64,000 nucleotides of DNA from Aalborgiella sp963841045 (GTDB lineage Bacteria; Pseudomonadota; Gammaproteobacteria; Burkholderiales; Burkholderiaceae_C), in assembly GCA_963841045.1 (NCBI GenBank), contig CAWJBD010000001.1:496001-560000 (forward strand). Reading direction: 5' to 3'. This document shows, piece by piece, positions 17,983 to 27,401 of the stretch (position 1 is its first letter; each line of letters starts with the position of its first letter). The translations under genes and the position numbers were made by a program. The notes below the pieces were generated by a model, which saw only the letters and a program-made list of their open reading frames with translations, did not search any database and was not told the DNA's origin.

Positions 17983-19075
17983 CTATTGCGCCGGGTCTCT
18001 CATCTCCCAGCGAATCTTGTCAATTTCTGCCAATACGTCAGCCGATAAAGTGGTGCCATAGGCGTCGATGCACTCGTCCAACTGCGCCACAGAGGTGACG
18101 CCAATGATGGTACTGGCCACTTGCCATTTGGTGTAGCAAAACGCCAAGGCCATTTGTGTGGGTGTCATGCCATTGGCTATTGCCAAAGCGTTGTAACGCC
18201 TGGCAGCTACCAGTGACTCGGGTCTGCCCCAGCGTTGTTTGCGGTTTTGCTCAAATTTGGTTAAACGGGCGTTGGCTGGTGCACCCTCTCCTATCAAACC
18301 ACTTTTGTCGTATTTGCCTGTGAGCAAACCAAAACCCAAAGGCGAATAAGGAATATTGGAAACGCCTAAACGGTGCATGGTTTCATCCAGGCCATTTTCT
18401 AAGGTGCGGTTCACCAAGCAATACGGGTTTTGCACCGTGGCGATTTTGGTCAAACCATGCTTATCCAGCCAAATGCACAAATTCGCTCACGCCATACGGT
18501 GTTTCGTTTGACAAGCCAATGGCGCGCACCTTGCCCGCTTTGACCAATTTATCCAAAGCTTGCAGCTGTGCCAAGATGGGGGTGACGGGTTTGTCCTTTG
18601 TGGGATCAAAATACACGCCCCCAAACGCTGGCACATGGCGCAATGGCCAGTGGATTTGGTACAGGTCAATCACATCGGTTTGCAAGCGTTTCAAGCTGGC
18701 ATCGCAGGCTTCTAAAAAGTCCTTTTCAGTCACATCGGCACTGCCATTGCGAATCCAGTCCATACCGCGTGACGGCCCTGCTATTTTGGTCGCAATGACC
18801 AATTGCTTGCGCACATCTGGTCGCTTAGCCAACCAATTGCCGATGATTTTTTCGGTTGCGTTGTAGGTTTCTCTGCGCGGTGGCACAGCGTACATTTCAG
18901 CCGTATCTAAAAAATTGATGCCGCGCTCTACAGCACGATCCAAAATGCGGTGTGCAGTGGGCTCGTCTACCTGTTCACCAAATGTCATGGTGCCCAAACA
19001 TATGGGGGTGACTTGGAGGCTACTGGAGCCGAGCTGAACAAGTTTATTTGTGAAAGAATTTTTTGATGACAGCAT
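17983..19075 (-). CDS. Tas-type aldo-keto reductase, frame broken by one base
   Basis: The 5' part (19075 to about 18465) has GTMTFGEQ, INFLDTAEMYAVPPRRET (catalytic Asp and Tyr), LVIATKIAGP (Lys) and YQIHWP (His). The 3' part reads DKHGLTKIATVQNPYCLVNR and ASTIIGVTSVAQLDECI in a shifted frame. Removing one base near 18464-18465 gives EFVHLADKHGL, the family sequence. It reduces carbonyl substrates with NADPH; the substrate is unknown. The last codons are imperfectly repeated directly downstream in another frame (about 17956-17984). The indel may be an error or early decay. Confidence 0.8.
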
Positions 19076-19205
19076 GATTGAATCTTATGGTGCTATTGAA
19101 TATCTGACGATTCTAGCCATTGTTGCCTAAATGATTTGTGATTCAAGACTTGCAAGTCAATATCGCAACATATGCAATCAGTGAGTTTTCAGCATCACAA
19201 TTTAA

Positions 19206-20297
19206 TTAATCTTGCAAAAACCGGACTTGTGTCGATTCAATTCCCAAACTCACTTCTACACCTGCTGGAAACAAAGACAATCCAGAGTAATGCGGCTGAT
19301 TCGCGACGACAACCATATCGCCCACTCGGACGCGGTACCTTGACGATTCACCCAAAAATTCTGAGCTTTCTACGCGACCAGTTAACCAAGTACGAGATGC
19401 GTCCACATTCTCATCACGCACACTGATACTGACCGTATGTGGTCTGAAAGCCATAGTCGCGTGCCCAAGTGCTGGTTTTCCCACCCCACATGGGAAAACC
19501 AATTCACCGATGCCATCCGCTAAAAACGTGAGTGTTTCGCCATTGATACGGGTAATTTGACCCGACATCAGGTTGGCCGTGCCAACAAAGCCAGCCACAA
19601 ATCGATTGGCTGGAAAATCAAACAAAGCTGTGGCTGTGCCGACTTGCTGTAAAACACCTTTGTCCAAAACGGCCATGCGATCAGCGGTAGTCATGGCCTC
19701 TTCTTGGTCGTGTGTCACAAAAATAGTTGTTAAGCCCAAAGTGCGCTGCAGGTTTTTAAGTTCTTCACGCATTTGCACGCGCAAGTTTTTATCCAAATTT
19801 GAAAGCGGCTCATCAAGCAACAGCAATTTGGGCTCTATCACCACCGTTCTGGCCAAAGCCACACGTTGCTGCTGACCACCAGAGAGCTGACTGGGACGAC
19901 GCTGAGCGTACTGCGACAGACCTACCAATTCCAATGCAGCACCCACTTTGTTGCGCAAAGACTCTTTCGGTTCTTTGCGTTCAACCAAACCAAATGCAAC
20001 GTTGTCCCACACCGTCATGTGTGGCCACAAGGCGTAATTTTGAAACACCATACCCAAATTACGCAAATGTGGTGGTGTGCCTGTGATGTCTTTGCCATCA
20101 ATGAGCAATTCGCCACGTTGATGTTGGTTGAATCCTGCAATCAAACGCAAGAGTGTCGATTTACCCGAACCCGATGGGCCTAGCAAAGCAAAAAATTCAC
20201 CAGGTTCGATTTTTAAATTGACATCTTTCAATACCTCATTGCTACCATAACTCAAACTGATGTGACGTGCTTCGAGGGAGACTTTGTTGAGATTCAT
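19206..20297 (-). CDS. ABC transporter ATP-binding protein (iron/phosphonate type)
   Basis: 363 residues. It has Walker A GPSGSGKST, signature LSGGQQQRVALART, Walker B LLLLDEPLSNLD and the switch His in FVTHDQEEAMT. The C-terminal part (residues about 240-363) is a TOBE regulatory domain with HATMAFRPHTVSIS. This CUT1/FbpC-like ATPase powers the permease encoded 43 bases upstream. With the binding protein it forms a complete importer. Confidence 0.92.
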   Translation of the reverse strand: MNLNKVSLEARHISLSYGSNEVLKDVNLKIEPGEFFALLGPSGSGKSTLLRLIAGFNQHQRGELLIDGKDITGTPPHLRNLGMVFQNYALWPHMTVWDNVAFGLVERKEPKESLRNKVGAALELVGLSQYAQRRPSQLSGGQQQRVALARTVVIEPKLLLLDEPLSNLDKNLRVQMREELKNLQRTLGLTTIFVTHDQEEAMTTADRMAVLDKGVLQQVGTATALFDFPANRFVAGFVGTANLMSGQITRINGETLTFLADGIGELVFPCGVGKPALGHATMAFRPHTVSISVRDENVDASRTWLTGRVESSEFLGESSRYRVRVGDMVVVANQPHYSGLSLFPAGVEVSLGIESTQVRFLQD

Positions 20298-20340
20298 GTC
20301 TGTGACTTTCTAGGGGGAAATTTGATGTGTACTTGAGGAT

Positions 20341-22077
20341 TTATTCTTCTTGTGGCCGCACCGGTTCACGCGATTTTTCAATCACGCGATGCGACAAATA
20401 CGTACCCAAGGCCACAACGACGACGGCAATGACACCCAATGCCGCACCCGGCCCACGCCCTGCAATACTTTGCATGTATAGATAGATGCCGTAGCTCATA
20501 GGCGCTTGGCTTTGAGCCGATGTCAACAAAATTGTGGCCGATAATTCCACCGCTGCGGTGATGAAACTGGTCACAAAACCAGCCAAAATACCGCCCATCA
20601 TCAGTGGCACCATGATGCGTCGTGCCGAATTGATTTTGCCCGCCCCCAAACTGTTGGCGGCTTCTTCAAGTGAAATATGCACTTGCTGCAATGCCGCCAT
20701 GCATGAGCGCAAGGCATAGGGCAAGCGACGCACAGCATAGGCAATCATGATCAAAAACCATGTGGCAACCATGGGTGTGTCAGTGAATGGCACATTCACA
20801 CCATGGAACAAACGCAAATAACCAATGGCCAAGACCAAGCCGGGTATGGCCAACGCAATCGATGCCAAATAGTCCAGCCACTGACGTGCTGGCAATTGCG
20901 TGCGGTAAATCAAATAAGCTATCACCGTGCCTAACAACACATCCAAGCCTGCAGCCATCAAACAATATTTGAGCGTGTTGACAATCATGCCTTGTGAGTC
21001 GGTGAGCACCGTGCCGTAATGCGCCAATGTGTAGCTGTCTGGCAATACCGAATAGCTCCAAACTTGCGAAAATGACATCAGCAAAATGCCAATATGCGGT
21101 GCCAATGTAATCAAGAGCACCACCATCACCCACGCATAGGCCATGATAGATTCCCAACCACGCAGTTTGCGACGCTGCAGCGAATTGCCCCCTTTTTGCA
21201 AGGTGGAATAGTCTTTGCCTTTCATGATGCGTGCCGCCATCCACAAAGACAGAATAGACAAGGTAATCATGATGACACTGATGACGTAGCCCAATGGGTC
21301 TTCAATGCCCACCGATGTGATGCGCAAATACGCCTGCGGAGCCAACATGTTGGTGACACCCATCACCAAGGGTGTGCCTAAATCATCAAACACTTTGACA
21401 AATACCAGCGCCGCACCGGCCAAGAATCCCGGCAAGGACAAAGGGAAAATGATGCGCCAAAACAGTCGCCAACCTTTGGCACCCAGGTTCATGGCGGACT
21501 CTTCCATCGCGCCATCAATGTTGCGCATGGCGGCCACTAAATTCAGCAAAATGAAGGGAAAATAATGGATGCTTTCTACAAACACCACCCCCACCAAACC
21601 ATCCATGATGGGGATGCTGAATCCAAAATAGTCGTTTAGCAGCAAATTGACCGAACCACTGCGGCCAAATATCAACTGCAAAGCAACGGCACCCACAAAT
21701 GGCGGCATGATGAGGGGTAACACACCCAAAGTTTGAATCAGCAACGCACCTCTGAACTCAAACCGCACAGTCAAATAAGCCAAGGGGATGGCGATGATGG
21801 ACGCAAACACCACGGACCAAGCAGCCACGCTCAGGCTATTCACAAACGATTCGCGCAGCAACGTTTGTTCAAAGAAGTTTCCAAAATGCCCCAACGTGAA
21901 TGCGCCAGTTTCATTCACAAATGCGGTGTAAATCACCATGCCCACTGGCGCTAACAAAAACACAGTCAGGAAAGCCAGCACCACAGCTGCCAAGCTCCAG
22001 TGCCCCCACGCAAAGGGCATTCCTTGTCGCGCAATGGCTGCGTTGGACAAGCTTGGTTTAGTCAAGGTTTCTGACAT
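20341..22077 (-). CDS. ABC transporter permease, fused double-domain (FbpB type)
   Basis: 578 residues carrying two permease halves in one chain, about 12 membrane helices. Each half has an EAA loop: EESAMNLGAKGWRLFWRIIFP and EEAANSLGAGKINSARRIMVP. The double-length layout is typical of ferric-iron and 2-aminoethylphosphonate importers, which also use type-1 binding proteins. It lies between the ATPase and the binding protein genes on the same strand. Confidence 0.92.
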   Translation of the reverse strand: MSETLTKPSLSNAAIARQGMPFAWGHWSLAAVVLAFLTVFLLAPVGMVIYTAFVNETGAFTLGHFGNFFEQTLLRESFVNSLSVAAWSVVFASIIAIPLAYLTVRFEFRGALLIQTLGVLPLIMPPFVGAVALQLIFGRSGSVNLLLNDYFGFSIPIMDGLVGVVFVESIHYFPFILLNLVAAMRNIDGAMEESAMNLGAKGWRLFWRIIFPLSLPGFLAGAALVFVKVFDDLGTPLVMGVTNMLAPQAYLRITSVGIEDPLGYVISVIMITLSILSLWMAARIMKGKDYSTLQKGGNSLQRRKLRGWESIMAYAWVMVVLLITLAPHIGILLMSFSQVWSYSVLPDSYTLAHYGTVLTDSQGMIVNTLKYCLMAAGLDVLLGTVIAYLIYRTQLPARQWLDYLASIALAIPGLVLAIGYLRLFHGVNVPFTDTPMVATWFLIMIAYAVRRLPYALRSCMAALQQVHISLEEAANSLGAGKINSARRIMVPLMMGGILAGFVTSFITAAVELSATILLTSAQSQAPMSYGIYLYMQSIAGRGPGAALGVIAVVVVALGTYLSHRVIEKSREPVRPQEE

Positions 22078-22165
22078 ATCAACTTTCGATGAATAAACGT
22101 GAAGACACTCTGGCGTGCGGACTCATGCGCATATGCGCCAAATTTCTACCGATACATGTGGTGTG

Positions 22166-23497
22166 TTACTTGATCAGACTGCTGGCTTGCTCAGCCAATT
22201 GCGCGGCTTTTTCGAAATTGGCTTTTGATTTGGTACTCCATAAATCCTCCAATCCGGTCAGCTGTTTGGATACAGCGACTTCTTTTTTGTTTTGCTGGAA
22301 GAGTTTCAGAAATGCGGTGTCCTTGATCATGGAATCTGATACCAAAGGCGAGTAAGCATAGCTGCGCGCTTGCTCAATCAAATCAGCGGCTTGCTTGTTG
22401 GGCTTAGCTTTGAGTTTTTTCTCAGCAGCATGAATCGCTTTGGTTGCGGCTTGTAACTCTTTCAGACGAAAGGTCACCATTTGATCAAACAAGCTCACCA
22501 CCACTTGATAACGGTCGCTGGAAAGGTTGGAATTAAATTGAACCTTGGCACGCTTGGCAATCTCAATCGCGTCAGGATAATTGGCAGGCACCTTGTTGCC
22601 AAAGCTGCTGTTAGGCAAAATTGGCAAGCGGCTGATTTTGGGGTCAAACAACAGCTCTTGCCCTTCGCGAGACAGCGTGAAGGCAATGAATTTTTTTGCG
22701 TCGGCGGCATTTTTTCCACCTGCCACCAATGCAATATTGGCAGGCACCACAGCTGTAACCGTGGGGTAATGAAATTCAACTGGAAAGCCAGAAGCTTTGC
22801 CCGCCAAGCCAAAGAAATCTATCACCAAACCAATGCCGTACTGCCCACTGTTGACACCATCGGGCACAGCAAAACTGCGGTCGGTAATGGCAGCACTGTT
22901 GCCCGCGATTTGCAACATTTGGCTCCAACCTTTGGTCCAACCCTCGCCTTGCAAAATGGTTTCCACTGTCAAATGCGTGGTGCCCGAACGAGATGGCGAT
23001 GACATGGCCAAATGACCAAAATATTCAGGCCTGACCAAATCCGCCCACTCTTTGGGGGTCGGTACGTTGTTGGCTTTCATGTAACGCGTGTTCCACATCA
23101 GCCCATAACCTGCCAAGGCTTGGCCGTAATACAGGTTCTCAGGGTCGTTCAAGGGGTAATTGCCGATCTTGCTGGGTGCTTGGGCGTTTTTAACTTCTGG
23201 TGCTGCTTGCAACAATTTTTCACGAGCCAGCACTTCAAAAGCATCGGGTGCCGACGCCCACATCACCTCAGGCCTACCACCCGCTGGCAACTCTTTGATG
23301 TACGCTATACCGGCTGTTGTGTTTTTGTTCAAAATCTCAATTTTGATATCTGGATTTTTCGCTTCAAACGCTTTTTTGTAAATGCCAGTTAACTCTTTGG
23401 GGAACGAAGTCACCACTGATACGGTGCCAGCCTGCGCGGCAGTGAAAGCGGTGGCCATCGCCAAAGTCAACATACTGAGAGTTGCGCGTTTGATCAT
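22166..23497 (-). CDS. ABC transporter substrate-binding protein
   Basis: 443 residues, about 100 more than FbpA. The signal peptide ends at TAAQAG. Family features are VVTSFPKELTGIYKKAFEAKNPDIKIE, the ligand region RPEVMWASAPDAFEVL and SSPSRSGTTHLTVETILQGEG. The C-terminal third (residues about 340-443) is Lys-rich and helical, an extension I cannot explain. Ligand could be ferric iron, phosphonate or a phosphorylated organic acid. A good AGGAG site precedes the start. No clear Fur box is visible upstream. Confidence 0.88.
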   Translation of the reverse strand: MIKRATLSMLTLAMATAFTAAQAGTVSVVTSFPKELTGIYKKAFEAKNPDIKIEILNKNTTAGIAYIKELPAGGRPEVMWASAPDAFEVLAREKLLQAAPEVKNAQAPSKIGNYPLNDPENLYYGQALAGYGLMWNTRYMKANNVPTPKEWADLVRPEYFGHLAMSSPSRSGTTHLTVETILQGEGWTKGWSQMLQIAGNSAAITDRSFAVPDGVNSGQYGIGLVIDFFGLAGKASGFPVEFHYPTVTAVVPANIALVAGGKNAADAKKFIAFTLSREGQELLFDPKISRLPILPNSSFGNKVPANYPDAIEIAKRAKVQFNSNLSSDRYQVVVSLFDQMVTFRLKELQAATKAIHAAEKKLKAKPNKQAADLIEQARSYAYSPLVSDSMIKDTAFLKLFQQNKKEVAVSKQLTGLEDLWSTKSKANFEKAAQLAEQASSLIK

Positions 23498-23696
23498 TTA
23501 AAAACTCCTGAAAAAGTGAAAAAAGTTGAAGATACATTCTTTGAATGACGTTTGAAAATCTGTAACCCATTTGTCAAATGTAGCGCCATATCAAAGAATG
23601 ACAAATCACTATTATTGATGACGACCATCAGGCATAGCAAGTGTCGGGTTAACCCTAGCGAATGATTTCAATGCGCTTTACCAATGGCATCGACAT

Positions 23697-25500
23697 TCAA
23701 ACACGCGCCTTTGCTCGCTCCTCCTCTTGCAAGCGCAGCACGCGCCGCTGCACTTTGCCGGTTGTGGTCATGGGTAAGGCATCAATGAATTCAATTTCTT
23801 TGGGGTATTCGTAGGGTGCCAACAGCGATTTGACATGCGCTTGCAGTTCGGCAATCAGGTCTTTTTCTGTCTTCTTCGAAATATTTATGCTTTTTTGGCC
23901 TGTAGCCGGCGTATTGATTGCCTGAATTGCTATATTATTTATAGCATACATTTCAGCATAGCCTAGCTGCCAAAACCACATAGGCCTTGACCACCGCACC
24001 ACGCTCAGCATCGGGTTTGGGCACCACCGCAGCATTGGCAACGGCTGGGTGTTTGACCAAGCAATTCTCAATTTCGCTGGGGCCAATGCGGTAGCCGGCG
24101 GCTTTGAACACATCGTCTGCGCGTCCTTGGTACCACAGATAACCATCGGCATCGCGTGTAGCCAAATCGCCCGTGCGGCACCAATCGCCAGTGAATTTGG
24201 CTTGGGTTGCGGCTTCGTTTTTCCAGTAACCCAAGAAGAATATCGGGTCAGGCGTGCCATGAATGTCAAAACGGTTCACCGCCACATCGCCTGGCACACC
24301 ATCCGGGCATTCGTTGCCTTCGTCATCAATCACCGCAACCCTGTGGCCTGGGTAGGGCTTGCCCATGCTGTTGGGTTTGCTGGGGTATTTGATGGCGCAA
24401 TTGCCTACGATGTAATTGATTTCGGTTTGGCCAAACATTTCATTCACCGTCACACCCAATTGCTTTTGGCAGTAGTCGTAAACCGCATCGCCCACCGCTT
24501 CGCCCGCACTCATGATGGCTTGCAGTTTGAGTTTGAAATGCTTCTTGGGTTGGGGAAAGGCTTTCATCATCGCTTTGAGCGCGGTGGGGAACAAAAAGGT
24601 GTGCGTCACCCCATGCGTTTGCATCAATTCATACGCCGCTTCAGGGCTGAATCGGCCACGGTAAGCCACGATTTCGCGGCCAAAGTACAGCGTGGGCAAA
24701 AGCGCATCCATCAAACCGCCTGTCCACGCCCAATCAGCGGGGCTCCAAAAAACGGCTTTGGACGATTTGTTTTTGATGCCATCAAAGCCAAACCAGTTTT
24801 GACTGCAAACAAATCCGGTTAAGTTGCCAATCAATGCACGGTGTGGAATCAATGCGCCTTTTGGTGGGCCGGTGGTGCCGCTGGTGTAAATCAAAATCGC
24901 GCCTTCATCCGCTTTGGTTGGCACTTGAAGCCATTCTTCATTTGCTATATTTTTAGCAGCAGCATAGGCAATAGATACGCTAGCTACGGGCAAAATTGTC
25001 AGTAATTTTGGGCAATGCGCCTGTAAGCCGCGCAAAACGGGTTCTGAGATTTCATCTGCAATGGCCAGTACAGCATCTGAATCATTGATGCGGTATTCCA
25101 GCGCATCTGGCCCAAACAGCATGGACAAGGGCACCGCCACCGCGCCGATTTGCAAAACCGCCATGTAGGCGACTGCCGTTTCAAAGCGCTGTGGCAGCAC
25201 AATAGCGACCCGGTCACCGCGCACGACTCCTGCTTGTCGCAATTGAGCGGACAGCGCATTGGCGGCGTGCTGCAATTGGGCATAGGTGTAGGTCTGGGCA
25301 GATTTGCGGTTTCGACCAGATAGCCCAGCGGTATGCTCCCGAATTGCTACCGCATGCGGTGTTTGCCTCGCCCAGCGCGTACAACACACTTGGGCGATGT
25401 TGAAATTCTCTGGCACTTGCCATGCAAATTGGCTGTAAAGCGCATCGTACTGTGTGCCGTATTGATTGTGTGGTGATGCGGGTGATTTAAGGGTCTTCAT
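23697..25500 (-). CDS. Acyl-CoA synthetase (AMP-forming) with two repeats and a frame break
   Basis: About 600 residues after repair. Motifs: ATP-binding YTSGTTGPPKGA, NEMFGQTEINYIV, WCRTGDLATRDADGY and the Lys loop PMTTTGKVQRRVL near the end. This pattern suits medium-chain or aromatic acyl-CoA ligases; the substrate is unknown. Two palindromic repeats lie in frame: one at 24941-24989 (peptide VASVSIAYAAAKNIAN) and one at 23897-23946 (YAINNIAIQAINTPATGQ). The frame breaks next to the second (about 23961-23971); dropping one base there restores the join. The repeats sit in a linker and in the hinge to the small C-terminal domain. Confidence 0.85.
23897..23946 (+). repeat. Palindromic repeat copy 3 (inside acyl-CoA synthetase)
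   Basis: GGCCTGTAGCCGGCGTATTG leads into a TTGCTATA...TATAGCA hairpin. It is read backwards by the minus-strand gene as a peptide close to that in tlyA: IAxQAINTPxxGQ. Confidence 0.88.
24941..24989 (-). repeat. Palindromic repeat copy 4 (inside acyl-CoA synthetase)
   Basis: On the minus strand: TAGCTAGCGTATCTATTGCC then TGCTGCTAAAAATATAGCA. The repeat runs in the same sense as the gene, giving VASVSIAYAAAKNIAN, in the same frame as the copies in serS and the Nif3 gene. Confidence 0.82.
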
Positions 25501-25553
25501 AAGCTTCTCTTTTTTTTATTATGATGCTATTTCAGAAAATCTAAAAACATTCC

Positions 25554-26519
25554 ATGCCAACCATGCAAGCCTATAGCGTTAAACGCACACCACGATCTGA
25601 ATTTATACCCATTCGCCACATGCATTACCACGTGCTGGTTTGGGGTGATCCGCATGCCAAAAACGAACTGCCACCCTTGGTACTGATGCACGGCTGGATG
25701 GATGTGGCTGCTTCCTACCAATTCATGGTGGATGCGTTTGGCGAAACGTTCATGGCCAACCGTTTGGTGATTGCCGCCGACTGGCGTGGTTTTGGTTTGA
25801 CCAAAGGCGCGCCCACAGACAACTATTGGTTTCCTGATTATTTGGCCGATTTAGATGCCCTCTTGGACCACTTTTCGCCGGACAAACCCGTGGATTTATT
25901 GGGCCACAGCATGGGTGGTAATGTGGTGATGCTGTACGCCGGTAGCCGTCCAGAGCGCATACACAAGCTCATCAATTTAGAAGGTTTTGGCAGCCCAGAC
26001 AACGCACCCGAACAAGCGCCCAAACGCTATGCCAAGTGGCTGGACGATATCAAAAGCCTGCACCGTGGCGAAAAAAATTTAACCGCCTACAACTCGGTCG
26101 ATGGCGTGGCACGCCGTTTGATGAAAACCAATCCGCGCTTGGCTCGCGATGAAGCCGGCATGGCCAAAGCACATTGGCTGGCACGCCATTGGGCAGCAGA
26201 ACAAATGACCGGACTGGACGCCGGCAAATGGTTGATATTGGGCGACCCCGCGCACAAGCTCATCAGTGCCTATTTGTACCGGGCAGCCGAAACCATGGCC
26301 ATTTATCGCAGCATAGAAGCGCCCATATTGATGGTCGAAGCCAGCGACGATTCACTGAGTCAATGGTGGGATGGCAAATACACGCTGGCCGACTTTCACG
26401 AACGCATCAAACTCGTCAAAAACTGCACCACGCACGTTATCCCCGACACCAGCCACATGCTGCACCACGACAAACCAGAGGAACTGGCGCGTTTGATTGA
26501 AAAATTCTTGCTAACTTAA
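25554..26519 (+). CDS. Alpha/beta hydrolase
   Basis: 321 residues. It has the oxyanion block LMHGWMDVAASYQF, the nucleophile elbow LLGHSMGGNVVM (Ser near residue 124), an acid in MVEASDDSLSQW and the catalytic His in PDTSHMLHHDKPEE. It resembles epoxide-hydrolase-like or esterase members, but the substrate is unknown. It diverges from the acyl-CoA synthetase across 53 bases. No Shine-Dalgarno site precedes 25554, so translation may start there or at 25563. Its stop lies in the loop of a small TTGCTAA/TTAGCAA hairpin (26508-26526). Confidence 0.85.
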   Translation: MPTMQAYSVKRTPRSEFIPIRHMHYHVLVWGDPHAKNELPPLVLMHGWMDVAASYQFMVDAFGETFMANRLVIAADWRGFGLTKGAPTDNYWFPDYLADLDALLDHFSPDKPVDLLGHSMGGNVVMLYAGSRPERIHKLINLEGFGSPDNAPEQAPKRYAKWLDDIKSLHRGEKNLTAYNSVDGVARRLMKTNPRLARDEAGMAKAHWLARHWAAEQMTGLDAGKWLILGDPAHKLISAYLYRAAETMAIYRSIEAPILMVEASDDSLSQWWDGKYTLADFHERIKLVKNCTTHVIPDTSHMLHHDKPEELARLIEKFLLT

Positions 26520-26543
26520 TTAGCAAATTATAGACAACGAATC

Positions 26544-27383
26544 TTAAACAGCCAAGCCCAAATTCTTGCAAATCGCCGTGGTGGCAACGCTTTGGTTCAT
26601 GGTGTAAAAGTGAATGCCAGGCGCGCCGCCTTGGATGAGTTGTTCGCACAAGCTGCTCACCACGTCCAAACCAAAAGCTTTGATGGATGCGGTGTCGTCG
26701 CCAAACGCAGTCAAACGCAAACGAATCCAACGTGGAATTTCTGCTCCGCAAGCATCGCTGAAACGCATCAACTGTGTGCTGCTGGTGATGGGCATGATGC
26801 CGGCGACAATGGGAATGTTGATGCCGTTTTTGCGACATTGCTCCACAAAATAAAAATACGCATTGGCATTGTAAAAATACTGCGTGATGCTGGAATCAGC
26901 CCCTGCGCCCACTTTGGTGGCCAAGGCTTGCAAATCGGCTTCTGGGGATTTCGCTTGCGGGTGCATTTCGGGGTAGCTGGCCACTTCAATGTGAAAGCTG
27001 TCACCCGTTTCTGCACGAATGAATTCAATCAAATCGCTGGCGTATTGAAACTCGCCATGTGCACCGTAACCGCTGGGCAAATCACCGCGCAAGGCCACCA
27101 TGCGCTGGATTCCCATTTCTTTGAACAGCTTGAGTTGCGCACGCACTGAATCGCGCGTCGCGCCAATACAGGTAAAGTGCGGCGCAGCATTGAAACCGTC
27201 AGCCAAAATACTTTGCACGGTTTGCAAAGTGCCAGCTTGTGTGGTGCCACCGGCACCATAAGTCACCGAAAAAAAATCGGGTTTGAGCTGGTACAGCGCC
27301 TGCCGTACAGCCACCAGCTTTTCAACACCTTCGGGTGTTTTGGGTGGGAAAAATTCAAAACTGATTGGAAAATTTTTTGTCAT
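26544..27383 (-). CDS. metF: 5,10-methylenetetrahydrofolate reductase
   Basis: 279 residues, normal MetF length. It starts NFPISFEFFPPKTPEG, the FAD/NADH barrel entry, and has SVTYGAGGTTQAGTL, MVALRGDLPSGYG and QYFYNANAYFYFVEQC. It makes methyl-THF for methionine synthesis. AGGA overlaps the first ATG at 27392, so I prefer the ATG at 27383. It is the third gene of the ahcY-tlyA-metF unit and should come under the SAH riboswitch upstream of ahcY. Confidence 0.94.
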   Translation of the reverse strand: MTKNFPISFEFFPPKTPEGVEKLVAVRQALYQLKPDFFSVTYGAGGTTQAGTLQTVQSILADGFNAAPHFTCIGATRDSVRAQLKLFKEMGIQRMVALRGDLPSGYGAHGEFQYASDLIEFIRAETGDSFHIEVASYPEMHPQAKSPEADLQALATKVGAGADSSITQYFYNANAYFYFVEQCRKNGINIPIVAGIMPITSSTQLMRFSDACGAEIPRWIRLRLTAFGDDTASIKAFGLDVVSSLCEQLIQGGAPGIHFYTMNQSVATTAICKNLGLAV

Positions 27384-27401
27384 GTTGTTCATCCTAGCTT
27401 C

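Noticed and set aside
23498..23696. Possible Fur or Pho box before the binding-protein gene
   Set aside because: The CATTCTTTGAATG and CAAAGAATGAC motifs are palindromic, but do not match either consensus well enough to name.
24049..24822. 257-codon plus-strand open frame inside the acyl-CoA synthetase
   Set aside because: Antisense shadow of a conserved gene; the translation shows no domain pattern.
26508..26526. Terminator between the hydrolase and metF
   Set aside because: The TTGCTAA/TTAGCAA hairpin is short, AT-rich and lacks a clear T run; it may be a remnant of the palindromic repeat's 3' end.
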